From the NCBI GenBank assembly GCA_023362775.1, contig JALMGJ010000015.1, forward strand, positions 24,889,001 to 24,953,000: DNA of 64,000 nucleotides, given 5' to 3'. This DNA is from Charina bottae (taxonomy: Eukaryota > Chordata > Lepidosauria > Squamata > Charinaidae). Position 1 is the first letter of the stretch, and each line of letters opens with the position of its first letter. The position numbers and the translations under genes are program-made. The notes under the pieces were generated by a model. That model was not told the origin of the DNA. It worked only from the letters and a program-made list of their open reading frames with translations, and did not search any database. Shown here one piece after another: positions 34,881-46,059 of this stretch.

Positions 34881-35574
34881 TCAACCAGACCAATTTGGGG
34901 GTTATAAAAGCCACAGAGAGCTTTTCGAGCAGAATCCATCAGTACAGTTTTTAGGAACGTCACATCCTTCTCTTTGTAGGATCTTTATGGAGTAGAATCT
35001 GGCACTCCTGGAGAGCCCTTTGGGTTTCTGTTTGTTTCTTGGCCACCGCTGGTGTTAGAGTCTCATGTCTGAAAAGTTTTTGCCTGTCGTGGACATAATC
35101 GATCCGAGCGATATCCTTGTTGCAGTTGTGGCATGGGCACAGACATTTGCAGAGGTAACTCAACCATCAACCAATAACCTTAACCCTAACCCATTTGGTG
35201 GAGAAGAAAGTGTAATCGCTGAAATAAGCAGACGTAATCAGTTGGTGCGGGAAACTCACTGGTGGGCAAAGAAGCACCCGGAGCCGCCGTTTGTTCCTGG
35301 GAACACTGACCTTGGCCTGGGGATCCCAGTGGCTCAGGGGAAACAGCCATGGACCTGCCTGCTTAGGATGTGCAGAGACCCCCTCGTATTCCAGAAAGGG
35401 AGCTGGAAGGAGAACGAGCATCAGAAGGTGCACTTGTTCACGTGGACAGGAGACTCCACGGGAGGAAAAGCAGGGCTCATGTTGAGAGAGGGTCTGCTTG
35501 CTCCTGCCAAGCCCTTTTGGATATCGTCCCATAAGCCTTGGTTGAGAACTCAGGCTTAAAAGTCTTCAATGCCA

Positions 35575-35760
35575 GGCTGCTAGTTGTGTGGAACAATGGC
35601 TTAGATAGCCCAGGATAACATGGGCTTACTTGTTTTAGCTGAATGAGTTGTGAGGACTCACTGTTGTTTATAAACGATGGCTTAGTGTTTTGTGTGAAAT
35701 GGGTTTTGCTTTTGTCAGCCATTCATGGTGAAAGGAACCATGGTTTAGGTCTGTGGGCTG
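35575..35760. mobile_element. repeat family C copy, diverged
   Basis: AACAATGGCTTAG, AAACGATGGCTTAGTGTTTTG, TGTGTGAAATGG and AACCATGGTTTAG are family words. Ends not defined. Confidence 0.45.
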
Positions 35761-36261
35761 AGCCAGTATGTTGTCACCTTTTTCTTACCTTCCTGGGCCC
35801 TTGACCTGCCACTCTTGGCAGAAACATAAGCAGGGTTTGCTCCTCCTATAAAGGAAACTGCATGGCATGATCCAGGCCAGGAACTGGAGCCCAAATACTC
35901 TCCAACTCTGTAAACCATCAGGCTCATCACAGGAGCTGTTCCACTCATAACTTTCTGGAGCGTCTTCTTTTCCCTTCGCACAGGACTAGGGCTTGTTGTC
36001 AGAAACCCCAATTGTCCAAAGCTGGGGCATCAAATGTTGCTTTGAGGTCTTGAGGTCAGTGTTGGGTTTACGCATTCTGAACGGGAATTGCAAAAAAAAG
36101 TGATCCTAATTGGGCCTTCTACATCATCTAGCCAGGATTCCTCCAACCACTGAGGGTTGCATCTATCGTTTCACCAGTGAGTGGGTTCCTAACCAAAGTG
36201 ATTGCCTTCATTACAGGGACAAGTATCTTCCACTTTCACCAATCCTTCTGCAAAGATACAT

Positions 36262-36351
36262 TTCCTTCCTTCCTTCCTTCCTTCCTTCCTTCCTTCCTTC
36301 CTTCCTTCCTTCCTTCCTTCCTTCCTTCCTTCCTTCCTTCCTTCCTTCCTT
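36262..36351. repeat. (CCTT)n microsatellite, about 22 units
   Basis: Uninterrupted CCTT/TTCC tetranucleotide tract of about 88 bases, a long polypyrimidine strand. The LPSFLPSF-type frames here are its translation. Confidence 0.97.
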
Positions 36352-36719
36352 CTATCCCCAAGAGTATTTTCTGTGAGTGAGCAGAGAGAAATGTGCTCAC
36401 ATTAGAGTTTGGGGATAAATTCCTACAGGAGGCAGGCACATATGTTCCTATAATAATGCTTTCCCCCCCTTCCGCTGCCCTGTAGAATATTCTGATCAGA
36501 TCCTGCAACGACCAAATGCAAGGCAGTCACTCCCCTCAGCTGGTTTCAGAGGTTCAGCTCCCAACGCTCAGCTGTTCATACCTTTTGATTCCCAGTTTTA
36601 CATGGCAGGATTTATTTCAAGGGGGGAGGCGAGATTGCCCCTCCCCTCAAAGCATCCTATGCCTCTGCTTCGTTCTGCTTCCCAAGCTCATCAAGGCACT
36701 GCCGTTATTCTGACATTTG

Positions 36720-36860
36720 TGTACATCACGTACCGGGAAGAAGTAATTTACTTAGAAGAAATTAAAAGTTCATTTTAATTGAGCGCACACTGCAGTATGC
36801 AAATGAGCAGTGCATTATGTACACTGATGCAGAAACAAAGGCTGTAATCACGGGTTAACC
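36720..36860. promoter_or_regulatory. candidate conserved regulatory element
   Basis: AAGTAATTTACTTAG, TTCATTTTAATTGAGCGC, TATGCAAATGAGC (an octamer POU site) and GTGCATTATGTACAC lie together in a repeat-free block ending in GC-rich DNA. This pattern is typical of developmental enhancers; function is inferred. Confidence 0.45.
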
Positions 36861-37239
36861 CTTTGCGGGCTGAGTCCCTCTGAGCAGGCGGCTCTCCCTC
36901 GCTCTCGCTCGGCGGGTGGAGGGGTTGAGGCCAAGGCTCTGCAGGGGGGCAGTGGGAGATGGCAAATGGGGGGGGGGGGCTGAGATTGGCTTGCCATAGC
37001 CTGGAAGGGCTGCTCTCTGTAAGCCCTAAGGGTGAGGCGTGTGCGGCTGAACACAAGCCTGGCATTATTTACAGAAGAAGGAATTCTGGTTGATGTTCCT
37101 GTGCTGTTCTTCCATGGGGGGAGAAATGTGGAACTCACTGAAATGTCCGTGGCTGCCAGAGAAGCGGGCCAGAGGCTCCCTCCAATGGTGCCATCTTCCC
37201 AGATGCTGAAACAAAGGTGCTGTTGGCAGGAGTATCTAC

Positions 37240-37330
37240 CTCAGGAATAGATCACGTGCTTTGCAAGCTGCTGGACCTGGGTTCAATTCCTGACGATTCC
37301 AGGGAAAAGCATCAGGGAGCAGGTGACTTT
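37240..37330 (+). mobile_element. tRNA-derived SINE fragment
   Basis: TAGATCACGTGCTTTGC and CTGGGTTCAATTCC resemble polymerase III A- and B-box regions. No tRNA cloverleaf acceptor pairing was seen. Confidence 0.5.
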
Positions 37331-37625
37331 TTTTATAGCAAATCCCCTTGGTCAGGCCCCCTCCCCAAAGATTTTGCAACCTGAAATTCTTCTGGGGGGG
37401 GGCTAGGGCAAAGGAGAAGAAGGAACCCAGAGCAAATAGGCAGCAAACACACCCACTGTTTTCAGTTGCAGCCCATCAACTTAGTTATATGCAAAGACAA
37501 TGGAAAGGATCTTTCTCTGCCTGAGATCCAGGAAACAGGTGACAAGGGATGATCAAGGAGGAATCCTCAGTCTGCCAGACTGATTTCATCAGAAGGCTCT
37601 ACATAGATGAACGTGCACACAGGAA

Positions 37626-37723
37626 CAGGGGTGTCCGCAGGGCGTGGCCAAAAAAGTGAGGATGGCGGCCATGATGGCGTGATTAAAGCTCTGCCCATTT
37701 TTCATGGGTATCAGACACCCCTG
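37626..37723 (+). mobile_element. MITE-B copy, full length
   Basis: CAGGGGTGTCC...GACACCCCTG, 98 bp. Flanks CACAGGAA and ACAGGGAA could be an 8-bp duplication ACAGGGAA with one lost base. Contains GAGGATGGCGGCCATGATGG, a YY1-like core. Confidence 0.8.
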
Positions 37724-37777
37724 ACAGGGAAGTTCAGTTATCAAAGGCCATGAACAGCCTTTCCAAACCTCCAGCTC

Positions 37778-37863
37778 TGTAAGTTGTCCCCAAATGCTGG
37801 TCCCCGTTGGGGGAGATGGGCGGTAATATAAATCTAAATAAATAAATAAATAAATAAATAAAT
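37778..37863 (+). mobile_element. LINE-like 3' tail
   Basis: GTAAGTTGTCCCCAAATGCT, then CCCGTTGGGGGAGATGGGCG, GTAATATAAATC and (AAAT)n. Forward copy of the tail family. Confidence 0.7.
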
Positions 37864-38365
37864 GCTACAATTCCTCGCCTGTGTTTGTGTATTATGTGCA
37901 GTGCTGCTTTATGCCCCCCCCCCAGTCTCCCCATCTTGAGATCTGGAGCCCCCTCCATCTGCCCACAAAATGCAAGGCCTGATTTTCCTCCGAGCTGCCC
38001 TCTTCGCTTCCTGGCTGATGGGTCCTTTTCCTTCCTCCCTCCGTTCAGTAACGAGGCTCCTGGAGCAGTTACTCAAATGAGAACTCGTTGGAAGGAAACT
38101 ATAAACAGCCTGAGCAAAAGTGTCCTCTTCCTATACATTTTTCTAATGAACTTGTTTGCATTTCTTTCCTTGAATCCTGGCCAAAAACTTACTCTGAGAA
38201 GTGACTCTTAGGCAGGCAAACAAAAGAGCCACAGATAGATCAGCCTCTAAAAGCAACATTATAATTGAACTTAAAAACCTAAAAAATCAGAAAACAGCAG
38301 TGTAGAACTGGAGCTAAGGTCAGGTTTTAAAAGTTGCATTTAAAATACAGAATCCCAGTGCGGGA

Positions 38366-38450
38366 TGTTAAAGCCGCTGTGGTCTAGTAGCTAGAATATC
38401 AGACCAGGTAGAGGATGGGGAGACTCCTGTTTAGAGCATCTTTCCTCTTC
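38366..38450 (+). mobile_element. tRNA-derived SINE head, probable
   Basis: GCTGTGGTCTAGTAGCTAGA and ATATCAGACCAGG resemble the A-box end of MIR-like SINEs. The remainder is unrecognisable. Confidence 0.5.
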
Positions 38451-38475
38451 CCTCTCCAACCCTTTTTTTCATTTA

Positions 38476-39387
38476 ATGTCATATTTTCAATTGCAGCCTC
38501 TGGGCAGGGACTGCAGGAGAAACCAAGAATTTCCACAGTGTCTTATGAGAGGGGTGTCAAAAATAAGGATGGGTGCCGAGTTCTGTGGGTCGACCTGCCG
38601 ATATGGCTCCATGGGAGACAGCTGCTCTCTGAGAGGTGTGCCAGCCTTCTCCAGGGAGGGTGGGATCCTCTCCCGCTTCAAGATGCCCACGTCTGTCTGG
38701 CACCTGCCCAAACGTCCTGCTTGGACACCCCCAAACCAGAGCAGTGCGTGGCCGGTTTGTGGCCTCTTGCAGCAGCCACAGCTTGTGAAGAAGAGTGGGT
38801 GGTGGGGAGATTTGTGGGGAGGGAGGGGTGATGAAGCTTTTCTTTTGGACTACCTGTCAAACCTGGCTTTTTTTTTTTTAATGACGGTGCAGATGAAACC
38901 GGTTCGCAGATGTGAAGTGACAGCGAGCTGCAGGAGACAAGCAAATGATTGCCGAGACTGGTTCGAGACGCCCACAGCCTCCAAACAAAGGGAGCCTTCT
39001 CAGCTCACTCGGATGAGCAAGAGGCAGCAGGGAGCCCGGGAGACAAGCCGCGGCACTCGCTCCCCGCTTGCGGCTCCCTCGAACCGGTGTCACGCTGAGC
39101 TCCCCCTTCTGCCTGCGTGCCCATCCCGCCCAATCCCCTTCTGCACATGTGGCCTAAAACAGCCCTACATTGCAAGCCAGCCAGCGCTTCATCCTCCTGC
39201 AGTGCGCAACAGATGCAGGCTGTATCTGTGCTCCCTGCCTCATGGCCGGAAGCTGCGAAAAAGGTTTCGGCTCAGAGCATGTCAAGCACCAAGTGGTCAT
39301 GCTAGAGGCGTGCATCTCTCACAAGGCACCTGCTTTGGTTCCCTTATAGGAGGCAATCCAGCAGTGCCCCCAGACAAGGTCCTGTGA
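38476..39387 (+). other. open frame of 303 codons, not recognised
   Basis: Long for non-coding DNA at this composition, but no family, signal peptide or domain was recognised. It includes a lysine/arginine-rich middle part and a T-run near 38868-38879 that translates to a Phe stretch. It lacks a convincing promoter context. I regard it as probably non-coding. Confidence 0.15.
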
Positions 39388-39935
39388 CCTAGATTATACC
39401 ATCCCCAGACTGGTGGGTGGGTGAGTATCAAACCGGCAAATGCACTGACATTTATTTATAAAGCAATGTGCTCAGAAGAGTGTGCAGATGTATAAAATTG
39501 TGTATGATGGTATGAGGGAAGTTGATGAAAAGTAAAACATCTCTTTCAATAATACTAGAATCTGTGTTCATCCAGAAAGCTGAATGGTTGGAAATTGATC
39601 CAAGAAATGCTTCTCCACACAAATATATTCCATTTCCCCAGATTCACTGCCAAGATGCAGAGGGGGTTATGAGGTGCTTCTATGTTTCCTTTAATCCTAT
39701 GGTTACCCAACAAGTCTGTGAAGAAACCTGCATGATTTGAGTTAGCTGTACTGTGTATAATCTCAACAGCTTCATACTGCTTGTCAACATGTAAATCATG
39801 GGAGATACAACAGCTTTCCCAGAGATGTCAGCACTTGGCATCTTTGTTAAGCACCTGCACTTACTGTAACTTCATACGTTAGCAACAAAAGAGTTGTTCC
39901 TCCTAAAACAGGCTTGATTCCCCCATATTCTAGTG

Positions 39936-40173
39936 CAGAGCTTTCCAAACTGTGTGTCGGGACACGTTAGTGTGTCGGCTGCAGTGTCTGGGTGTGTCGC
40001 GGCTGCTGCTGCCTCCAAACCTGCCCTGCCAGGATTCCACGCAGGTCCTAGTGTCTGCCTTGTGCCCTGCTGTAAGAGTGTGTCGCGAAATGATGCCCTG
40101 CTGTAAGAGTGTGTCGTGAAATGATGCATGTCTAGAAAGTGTGTCACCAACATGAAAAGTTTGGAAAGCTCTG
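39936..40173 (-). mobile_element. hAT-like non-autonomous element, second copy
   Basis: Same family as 30824-31013 in reverse orientation. Perfect 8-bp target duplication TTCTAGTG (39928-39935 and 40174-40181) with central TA. A 31-base internal segment is tandemly duplicated (40064-40094, 40095-40125, one difference). Confidence 0.93.
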
Positions 40174-40514
40174 TTCTAGTGACACAAGGAAGTGATGTCC
40201 AACTCAGTAAACTTCTCCTAACGGGTCATATCCATTTGGATCCAAAGCAGATAGGACTGGGATTGAGTTAGAAGTCTGCATGGTTGGGAGTCATGCCTAG
40301 TGCCTAGGATTAAGTCTTCTTCTCTGCTGATATTACGCCAACCGTAACTCTGGCAAACTTTTTGGCCGTTCCAGGTCTCTGTAGTTGCAGTGTTAGATGA
40401 ACAAGAATTCCTCTTTCCTTCAAAGTCTGATGTTGAGTTTTGATTTAGAAGGCACTAGAAGCCCATCTTTCCTTCACCCCCTTTTATTGGGGTTAGGTAC
40501 TGGTCCCTTTGGGG

Positions 40515-40829
40515 CAGGGTTTCTCAACCAGGATTCCGTGGCACCCTTGGGTTCTGCGAAAGGTCACTAGAGGTTCCCTGGGAGATCACGATTTATTTAA
40601 AAAATTATTTCAAATTCGGGCAACTTCACATTAAAGAAGTAAGTTTCATCCTTTATTTTCAGTTTAAGAACACTGTTAATGCATCTATACAGGCCTACCC
40701 ATGGAACGAATATAATAATAATAATTTTGTAACTTCTGGCCTATTTTTGAGCCTGAATGTGCAGGGGTTCCCCCAGGCCTGGAAAATATTTCAAGGGTTC
40801 CTCCAGGGTCAAAAAGTCGAGAAAGGCTG
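40515..40829. mobile_element. hAT-like non-autonomous element, third family
   Basis: CAGGGTTTCTCAACCAGG at the left and GTCGAGAAAGGCTG at the right are imperfect inverted repeats. Internal GGTTCTGCGAAAGG and GGGTTCCTCCAGGG are also roughly mirrored. Flanks CTTTGGGG and CTTTGGGA match at 7 of 8 without central TA. 315 bp, non-coding. Confidence 0.8.
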
Positions 40830-41029
40830 CTTTGGGAGGGAACTTTCCTTTAGAATTAATAATAAAGCTTTCAAGCAAAACGTGTTTTCCGCAAAGCGGC
40901 TGTTGGTGAGATTCAGTACCCTGGACAGCGCTACAGCAGGACAGCTTGGCGAGGGCGGAAGTTGAGGACCGTAAAGAGATGAGAAATTATTTGTCCAAGT
41001 CAAGGGACCTTCAACGTCTTTGGGGTTGG

Positions 41030-41205
41030 GTTGACTTAGAGACAACATTTGCACAGCAGGCTAAGATTGTTTAGTTTTAACCTTGGTTAGATCTTTTGTG
41101 GATTTTGTGAACTCAGCCTAGCTGGTTAGTTAATAATTCATGTATTGTGCGAGCTCAGAAAATGGATTAATCCAATAACTGAATTCAGCACGTGGCGTGA
41201 CCCCA
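41030..41205. mobile_element. repeat family C copy
   Basis: GCAGGCTAAGATTG, AACCTTGGTTAG, TTTGTGAACTCAGCC and TTAATAATTCATG. Ends approximate. Confidence 0.5.
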
Positions 41206-41739
41206 GTCATTATGTCCTGAATAGCTGTGATACTTCCTCAATGCAAGGCAGCCTTCCCAAACCTGGTGCCCTTCAACTGTGTTGGACTAGAACTCCCAGA
41301 ATTCCCTGTCATCTTGGTCCTCCATGAATCTTCAGGATTACAGGCCTGATGGGGTTTTCTGGGATGCCCCATTTCCTCACCTTACTTCACTCCACTCGTT
41401 TCTTACTTAATGTCTTCCTGCCTTTTTGTTATTTCCAACTAAATAGAACGTTGGAAAGAAATTATGGAAAGGGGCTTCGGACTCTGTCCATCCATCTATC
41501 CACCCTCAGGATAACATTGTGAAAACAGAATGGAACCCAAATTTCCATGGAAGTGAGACTTTGGCAAAAGAAATATCTAGATTAAAAGTGGGGGGGCAGA
41601 CCCAGCTAGGGCTGCAGAGAAAACATTTCCCCTCCCCCCCAAATCCCCCAGTGGGAGGGAGTTGGGCAGTAGCTTGGAATGTTGTTGACTCTCCATTCTA
41701 AGCCCCCTCCCTACTAGTCACATGAATCTGCTTCTTCAT

Positions 41740-41758
41740 TTATTATTATTATTATTAT

Positions 41759-41790
<32 letters not shown>
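41740..41790. repeat. compound (TTA)n(GTA)n microsatellite
   Basis: TTA units to 41760 switch abruptly to GTA units to 41790. Confidence 0.97.
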
Positions 41791-42055
41791 TCAGTAGCAG
41801 CAGTGGTAATAGTATTACACCTAGGCTGGGGTTTTGAAGGAAATGGTGGTTCACCCCCTTCTCAAGAGGCCATTTTTGGACCCACCATGTTGGACCACTT
41901 TCTAAAAAGGGAAGGTGGAAGGGAGGGTAGGTGATGAGCTCTCAGCTTCGGAGGGCCGTGGATGGATTATCTGGACCTTTTCAGTCTGGTTTATAGTACT
42001 GAGACAGTCATGGGATTCAGTATCATTAGTATGCAAATAATCTATACTTCCATAT

Positions 42056-42190
42056 CAGTGTTTCTCAACCTTGGCAAATTCAGGCTGTGTGGACTTCAAC
42101 GCCCAGAATTCCCCAGCCAGCAAGGCTGGTTGGGGAATTCTGGGAGTTGAAGTCCACACAGCCTGAAGTTGCCAAGGTTGAGAAACACCG
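42056..42190. mobile_element. MITE-A copy
   Basis: Both arms are present and both carry TTCAGGCTGTGTGG where most copies have TTTAAGATGTGTGG. The right flank TTCTAGGT has the central TA but the left flank TTCCATAT has diverged. Confidence 0.88.
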
Positions 42191-42224
42191 TTCTAGGTCA
42201 TACATCTCCACTTCAGTCAGTGCC

Positions 42225-43060
42225 TGGAGGCTGTGATGGCGTGGATGGGGAGGAACTGGCTATGACTCAACCCTGGCAAGATGGAGTGGCCTTGGGGTTT
42301 TGTCCCCTGGGGTCCAGTGAATTGTCATCTTCAACTCTTGACGGGGTAATACAAATTCATTCCATGTGCCAATTGCACCCATTCCTGGACTGGGAGACAC
42401 TGCCCGTGGTCACTCATGCCCTGGTCACTTCTTGTTAGGACTACTGCAATGTGCTTTACATGGGACTGCCCTTGAAGACCACCTGGAAACTTCAAATAGC
42501 CCCGAATGCAGCACACAGGGTTGGGCACCCCTCAGTTTGCAGATATTACGCCCCTGCTGCACAAGCTGCACTGGCACCCAGTTTCTTTCTGGGTGGGATT
42601 CAAGATGCTAGTCATCCCCTTTAAAGCCCTGTATGGCATGGAGCCAGATTACTTGAGGGACGCCTCTCCTCTCCCTGAGGGCATCTGCCTGCCCCACCAG
42701 GTCAGGTGGTGCTCCAGGTCCCTTCCCTTAAACGTTGTCATCTGGTGGGACCTGGGAGGTGCGGCTGCCCCTCTCTGTGGCTGCCCCAGCCTTTTGGAAC
42801 AGCCTCCCCCCTCATATCCAAAGGTCCCTCTGCCTCCCTTACCTTTGGACGCTCCTTGCCTTCTGGTTCTTCCCGGGGGGGGGGGTTCAGGATGGGAGGG
42901 GAGCCCAACGTTTTCTGTTTTTTGAGAGGGTACTGTTTTGACGCTGGTGGTGTGTTAGAGCTTTCATCTTGTGTTTTTATTATTTGTGTGTTTGTCGGCT
43001 GCCTAAGGCTGATTTATGTAAAGCCGTACCTTTTTTTCAAATAAATACAATGTTAAAAGA
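42225..43060 (+). mobile_element. CR1/L2-clade LINE, 3' fragment, broken
   Basis: Plus-strand translation preserves pieces of the C-terminal reverse transcriptase region: VTHALVTS, DYCNVLYMGLPLKT, then after a frameshift ITPLLHKLHWHPV and FKALYGMEPDYLR. These match in order the conserved end of CR1/L2-type polymerases. A stop after VTSC and the frameshift near 42500 show it is dead. It ends in AAATAAATACAATG. Confidence 0.85.
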
Positions 43061-43496
43061 TATGGAGCACTCTATTGTACTCCATCTTCTCTTCTCCCTT
43101 TCATTGACCTTCTTCCAGCATTCTGAAGGGATGCCTCTTTTTTTAGAGAATCAAGAACAAATGCCTTTGTCTGCAGCATTAACTCTTCCTGACCTGGATT
43201 CCCTGCCCTGCATAGGGTTACTCTCTCCCCTCCCCTTCGCTTTCTCTGCAGGCTGAAATCCTGCAGACCTTGGTGCCCTCCACCATGCACGAAACATGAG
43301 CTAAATGCAAAAGAAGGGCCAAGGTCAGGACCTTCAGGGCATCCGACCTGAGATTCCTAACCAGGGGTTTCCATCTTCTGCTTCCATCCTACTACGTTGC
43401 CAAAGCAATTGTGCAATCTGTGCCATTTTGGAGTTGTTTTTCTTTTCCTTCCGTGGATTCCTGGCTGGGCTTTTCTGAAATATTCTGAGATCTCAG

Positions 43497-43593
43497 AATC
43501 CACAGGCACTTTGCAAGCGGCACTCAGCACCACAGCTCCAGATGGTACCCGTGAAAGAGTTAAGTCCTCTGTGATCAACACCAAGAAGTGAGT
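43497..43593 (+). other. possible short exon, weak
   Basis: A pyrimidine-rich stretch (43435-43475) and CTCAG at 43492-43496 precede 91 bases that stay open in one frame and end at AAGAA|GTGAGT (donor at 43588). The predicted peptide segment is not recognised. It sits beside an AT-rich candidate regulatory block. Weak evidence only. Confidence 0.15.
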
Positions 43594-43599
43594 GGTAAA

Positions 43600-43800
43600 C
43601 AATTTTTTTCCTCCCTCTGCTAAATTAATATGCAAATTCCAAGGCCCATTCCCCCTCCTGCTTCCACTCTCTTCTCTGCTTTAAAATTAGCGAGGTAGAA
43701 GGCTCGGGCTAATTATGCACTCAAACGAGGAGCAGGCTTCGTTAATGTGGCACTAAGAGTAGGCTAAAACTGATTGTGAGACGATGAAATTTAAATTCAA
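43600..43800. promoter_or_regulatory. candidate conserved regulatory element
   Basis: AAATTAATATGCAAATTCC (octamer-like), AAAATTAGCGAGG, CTAATTATGCACTC and GAAATTTAAATTC in a repeat-free block. Confidence 0.45.
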
Positions 43801-44699
43801 GCATGGCATTCCCTCTGCATCTGGAACCTTTCTTACATCCCCCAGCACATATAACCAGCCAAGAGAAGCACGCCTTAGCGTGCACAGATGCTCACTTCAG
43901 GCTCGTGGTATCTCCAGGAAGCCATAGAAATGCAGTACATTACACTTTGCACACTTATATGCACTGGCACACCTACATATTATGATTAGCCTACTTTTTG
44001 GGGAATTTTGTTGTCAGAGCAGCAGTCTAAGGATATTGGGGGGAAATTGTGTGTTTATTTCAGCATATTTATTGCTGTGCAAAGTTCACACTCACTTTTG
44101 CCCTTTCTGGCTGGGGATGATGGGAATGTATAGCCCAACACCTGAAGGACACCATATTGGGGTTGTTGGGTTGGATGCATTTCTCTTGTCATTCTTCAGT
44201 GTCATTATCCTGGCACAAATGACATCCATTTCTTTTCAATAACACTGCTTGAACAGAGCAGTCTTCTCATGGAACAGTACCTTGAAAATATGAAGTATTC
44301 TTACTGGAAGCTTTCTTGTTGAAAGGAGATCATCCAAGATGAAAAGTTGGTGGTTTAGAGATCTTGTATAAGGGAGGTCTATCTGCATCCCTGTCTGCCC
44401 CGAGGCCAGGTCTCCCCAGATTATCAGAAGGAACTCTGAAAGCAGCTAGATGTCCTGATGTAGCAAAATCATCAACCAATGATCCTCCTGAAATGCTGCT
44501 ACCTCTGTTTCCATGTGTCTGAAGGATCCACCTTTGCTCTTGAGTGACCTCATACCAGAACAAAGAGAGATGAGTGAGGGATAAGGAGTGGGAGGTGACA
44601 AAACAGATTATGTCCCTCCCCTCCACTAAATAACATGGCTTATTTCTCTATTTCCACACTAGTATGATCCAGAGGACATTTAATTCCCCAAGAACTTTC

Positions 44700-45345
44700 C
44701 CTTAGAAAAGTTTCACTTGGGTGAAACAAAAAAAAAAGGGAAATGTGTTTGCAAACGGATCTATTGATTAAAATATTCATTGGACATCAACAGGTCACTC
44801 TGCAAAACACATTTCTCTTGTCTTTTGTTTCCTAATTTTAGCAGCTATTAAAATAATCCATTAAGTCCACCTAGATGACAGCTGCAAGACGTCGTTCTAA
44901 TGTATGCTTAGGAGGCCATAGATGACGTGTGAGTGTAAAATATACTCCTTTTGAGAAGTTAACCAGAATGTCTGTGATGCAAGCAATTTCAGGTGCTTTG
45001 CAGTTCCATTAAAAATGATTACCTGCTGCATGATGTTTGCATTCTCCTAACATTCCAGAACTCCAAGAAAACCGAATATCTGGTTCAGTGGAGAAGCTTC
45101 TGGTAACCCAAATGTTAATGTCCATGACATTAAAAAGAGAAAGATTCAGGAAAGGCATGAGCTATAGCTCAGTTAGAATGGTCACTGATTTTGCGAATCT
45201 CTCTTCGCTCTGCCCTGCTCTTATTAAAATAAGACTGATGCTGTATTTGGCAGCAGATATGCAGGCCATTGAAAAATGTATTTTATGCAGTGGAATTATC
45301 CCCAGACAATATCAAGTAACTTCCAGCATCAGCTCATGTTAGACC
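44700..45345. promoter_or_regulatory. large candidate conserved regulatory block
   Basis: About 650 bases without recognised repeats, AT-rich, with many transcription-factor-like words: CTATTGATTAAAATATTC, GCTATTAAAATAATCC, GATGACAGCTGC (E-box), GATGACGTGTG, CATTAAAAATGATTACCTGC, CTTATTAAAATAAGAC. It is the longest such block in the window. Confidence 0.45.
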
Positions 45346-45514
45346 TTGCTTGCAATAGATGAAGTATTATATTGGAACTCTGTTGTTTATAATACAAAAC
45401 ATTCTACTTTTATGACTGGATCAATGCTTTCAAGCTTTCTATGCTCATTCATGTACTACACTTTCCTCAGCGTAGAAGCTATTATTTGATTGCCATGTTG
45501 TTGCATGCAATGTC

Positions 45515-45543
45515 TGCCTGTCTGTCTGTCTGTCTGTCTGTCT

Positions 45544-45593
<50 letters not shown>
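45515..45593. repeat. compound (CTGT)n(ATC)n microsatellite
   Basis: CTGT units to 45543, then about 16 ATC units to 45593. Frames here read as poly-His, poly-Ile or poly-Met and are artefacts. Confidence 0.97.
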
Positions 45594-45594
<1 letters not shown>

Positions 45595-46059
45595 TCCTTC
45601 CAGAGTCTCAAAAAAAGCATTTTCTTTGTGCTTTCAATGACATTTATATCCTCTAGTTTCCACAGAGCAAACACTGAAACCATTGATAGTGGCATGTTCT
45701 CGGAAATTCCTGATGAAATCCAAGTGCCAGATAATTTGAAGTGACTCTAGATGGTGTGAGTCACGGCCCAGAAGTTGCAAAAGTGCTTTCAGTATCTCCC
45801 TTGTAGTAAGCAGTTGTTGGTTTCCTGGATGGGAAGGTGTAGACCACTGTGGTACCATATTTGCAAGGCTCTGGATGGGCCTTTAGTCTGACTGGAGGCA
45901 GCAAGTCACCCCATAGATCCATAGCCATCTCAGGTGATGGAGAGAGGAGCCCTGGGATCACCAAGGGTGGACGAGACCTGCAGGAATGACCAGAAGAGTG
46001 GATTGAGAGATGGACAAGCTAGAAGGCTGTTTCACAAACACATGGCCTTCACTTGATGA

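Noticed and set aside
36110..36508. LPSFLPSF and KEGRKEGR repeat proteins
   Set aside because: Translations of the (CCTT)n microsatellite.
37240..37330. A functional tRNA gene
   Set aside because: A- and B-box-like words are present but acceptor, D and anticodon stems do not pair; a SINE fragment is more likely.
38476..39387. 303-codon plus-strand frame as a gene
   Set aside because: No domain, no splice or promoter context, and unremarkable composition.
4512..42150. Recurring small proteins with a GLQLPEFPSQ-type segment (4512, 20996, 21994, 41962)
   Set aside because: They are the translated MITE-A arm, not a gene family.
45441..45744. Poly-His, poly-Ile and poly-Met frames
   Set aside because: Translations of the (ATC)n microsatellite.
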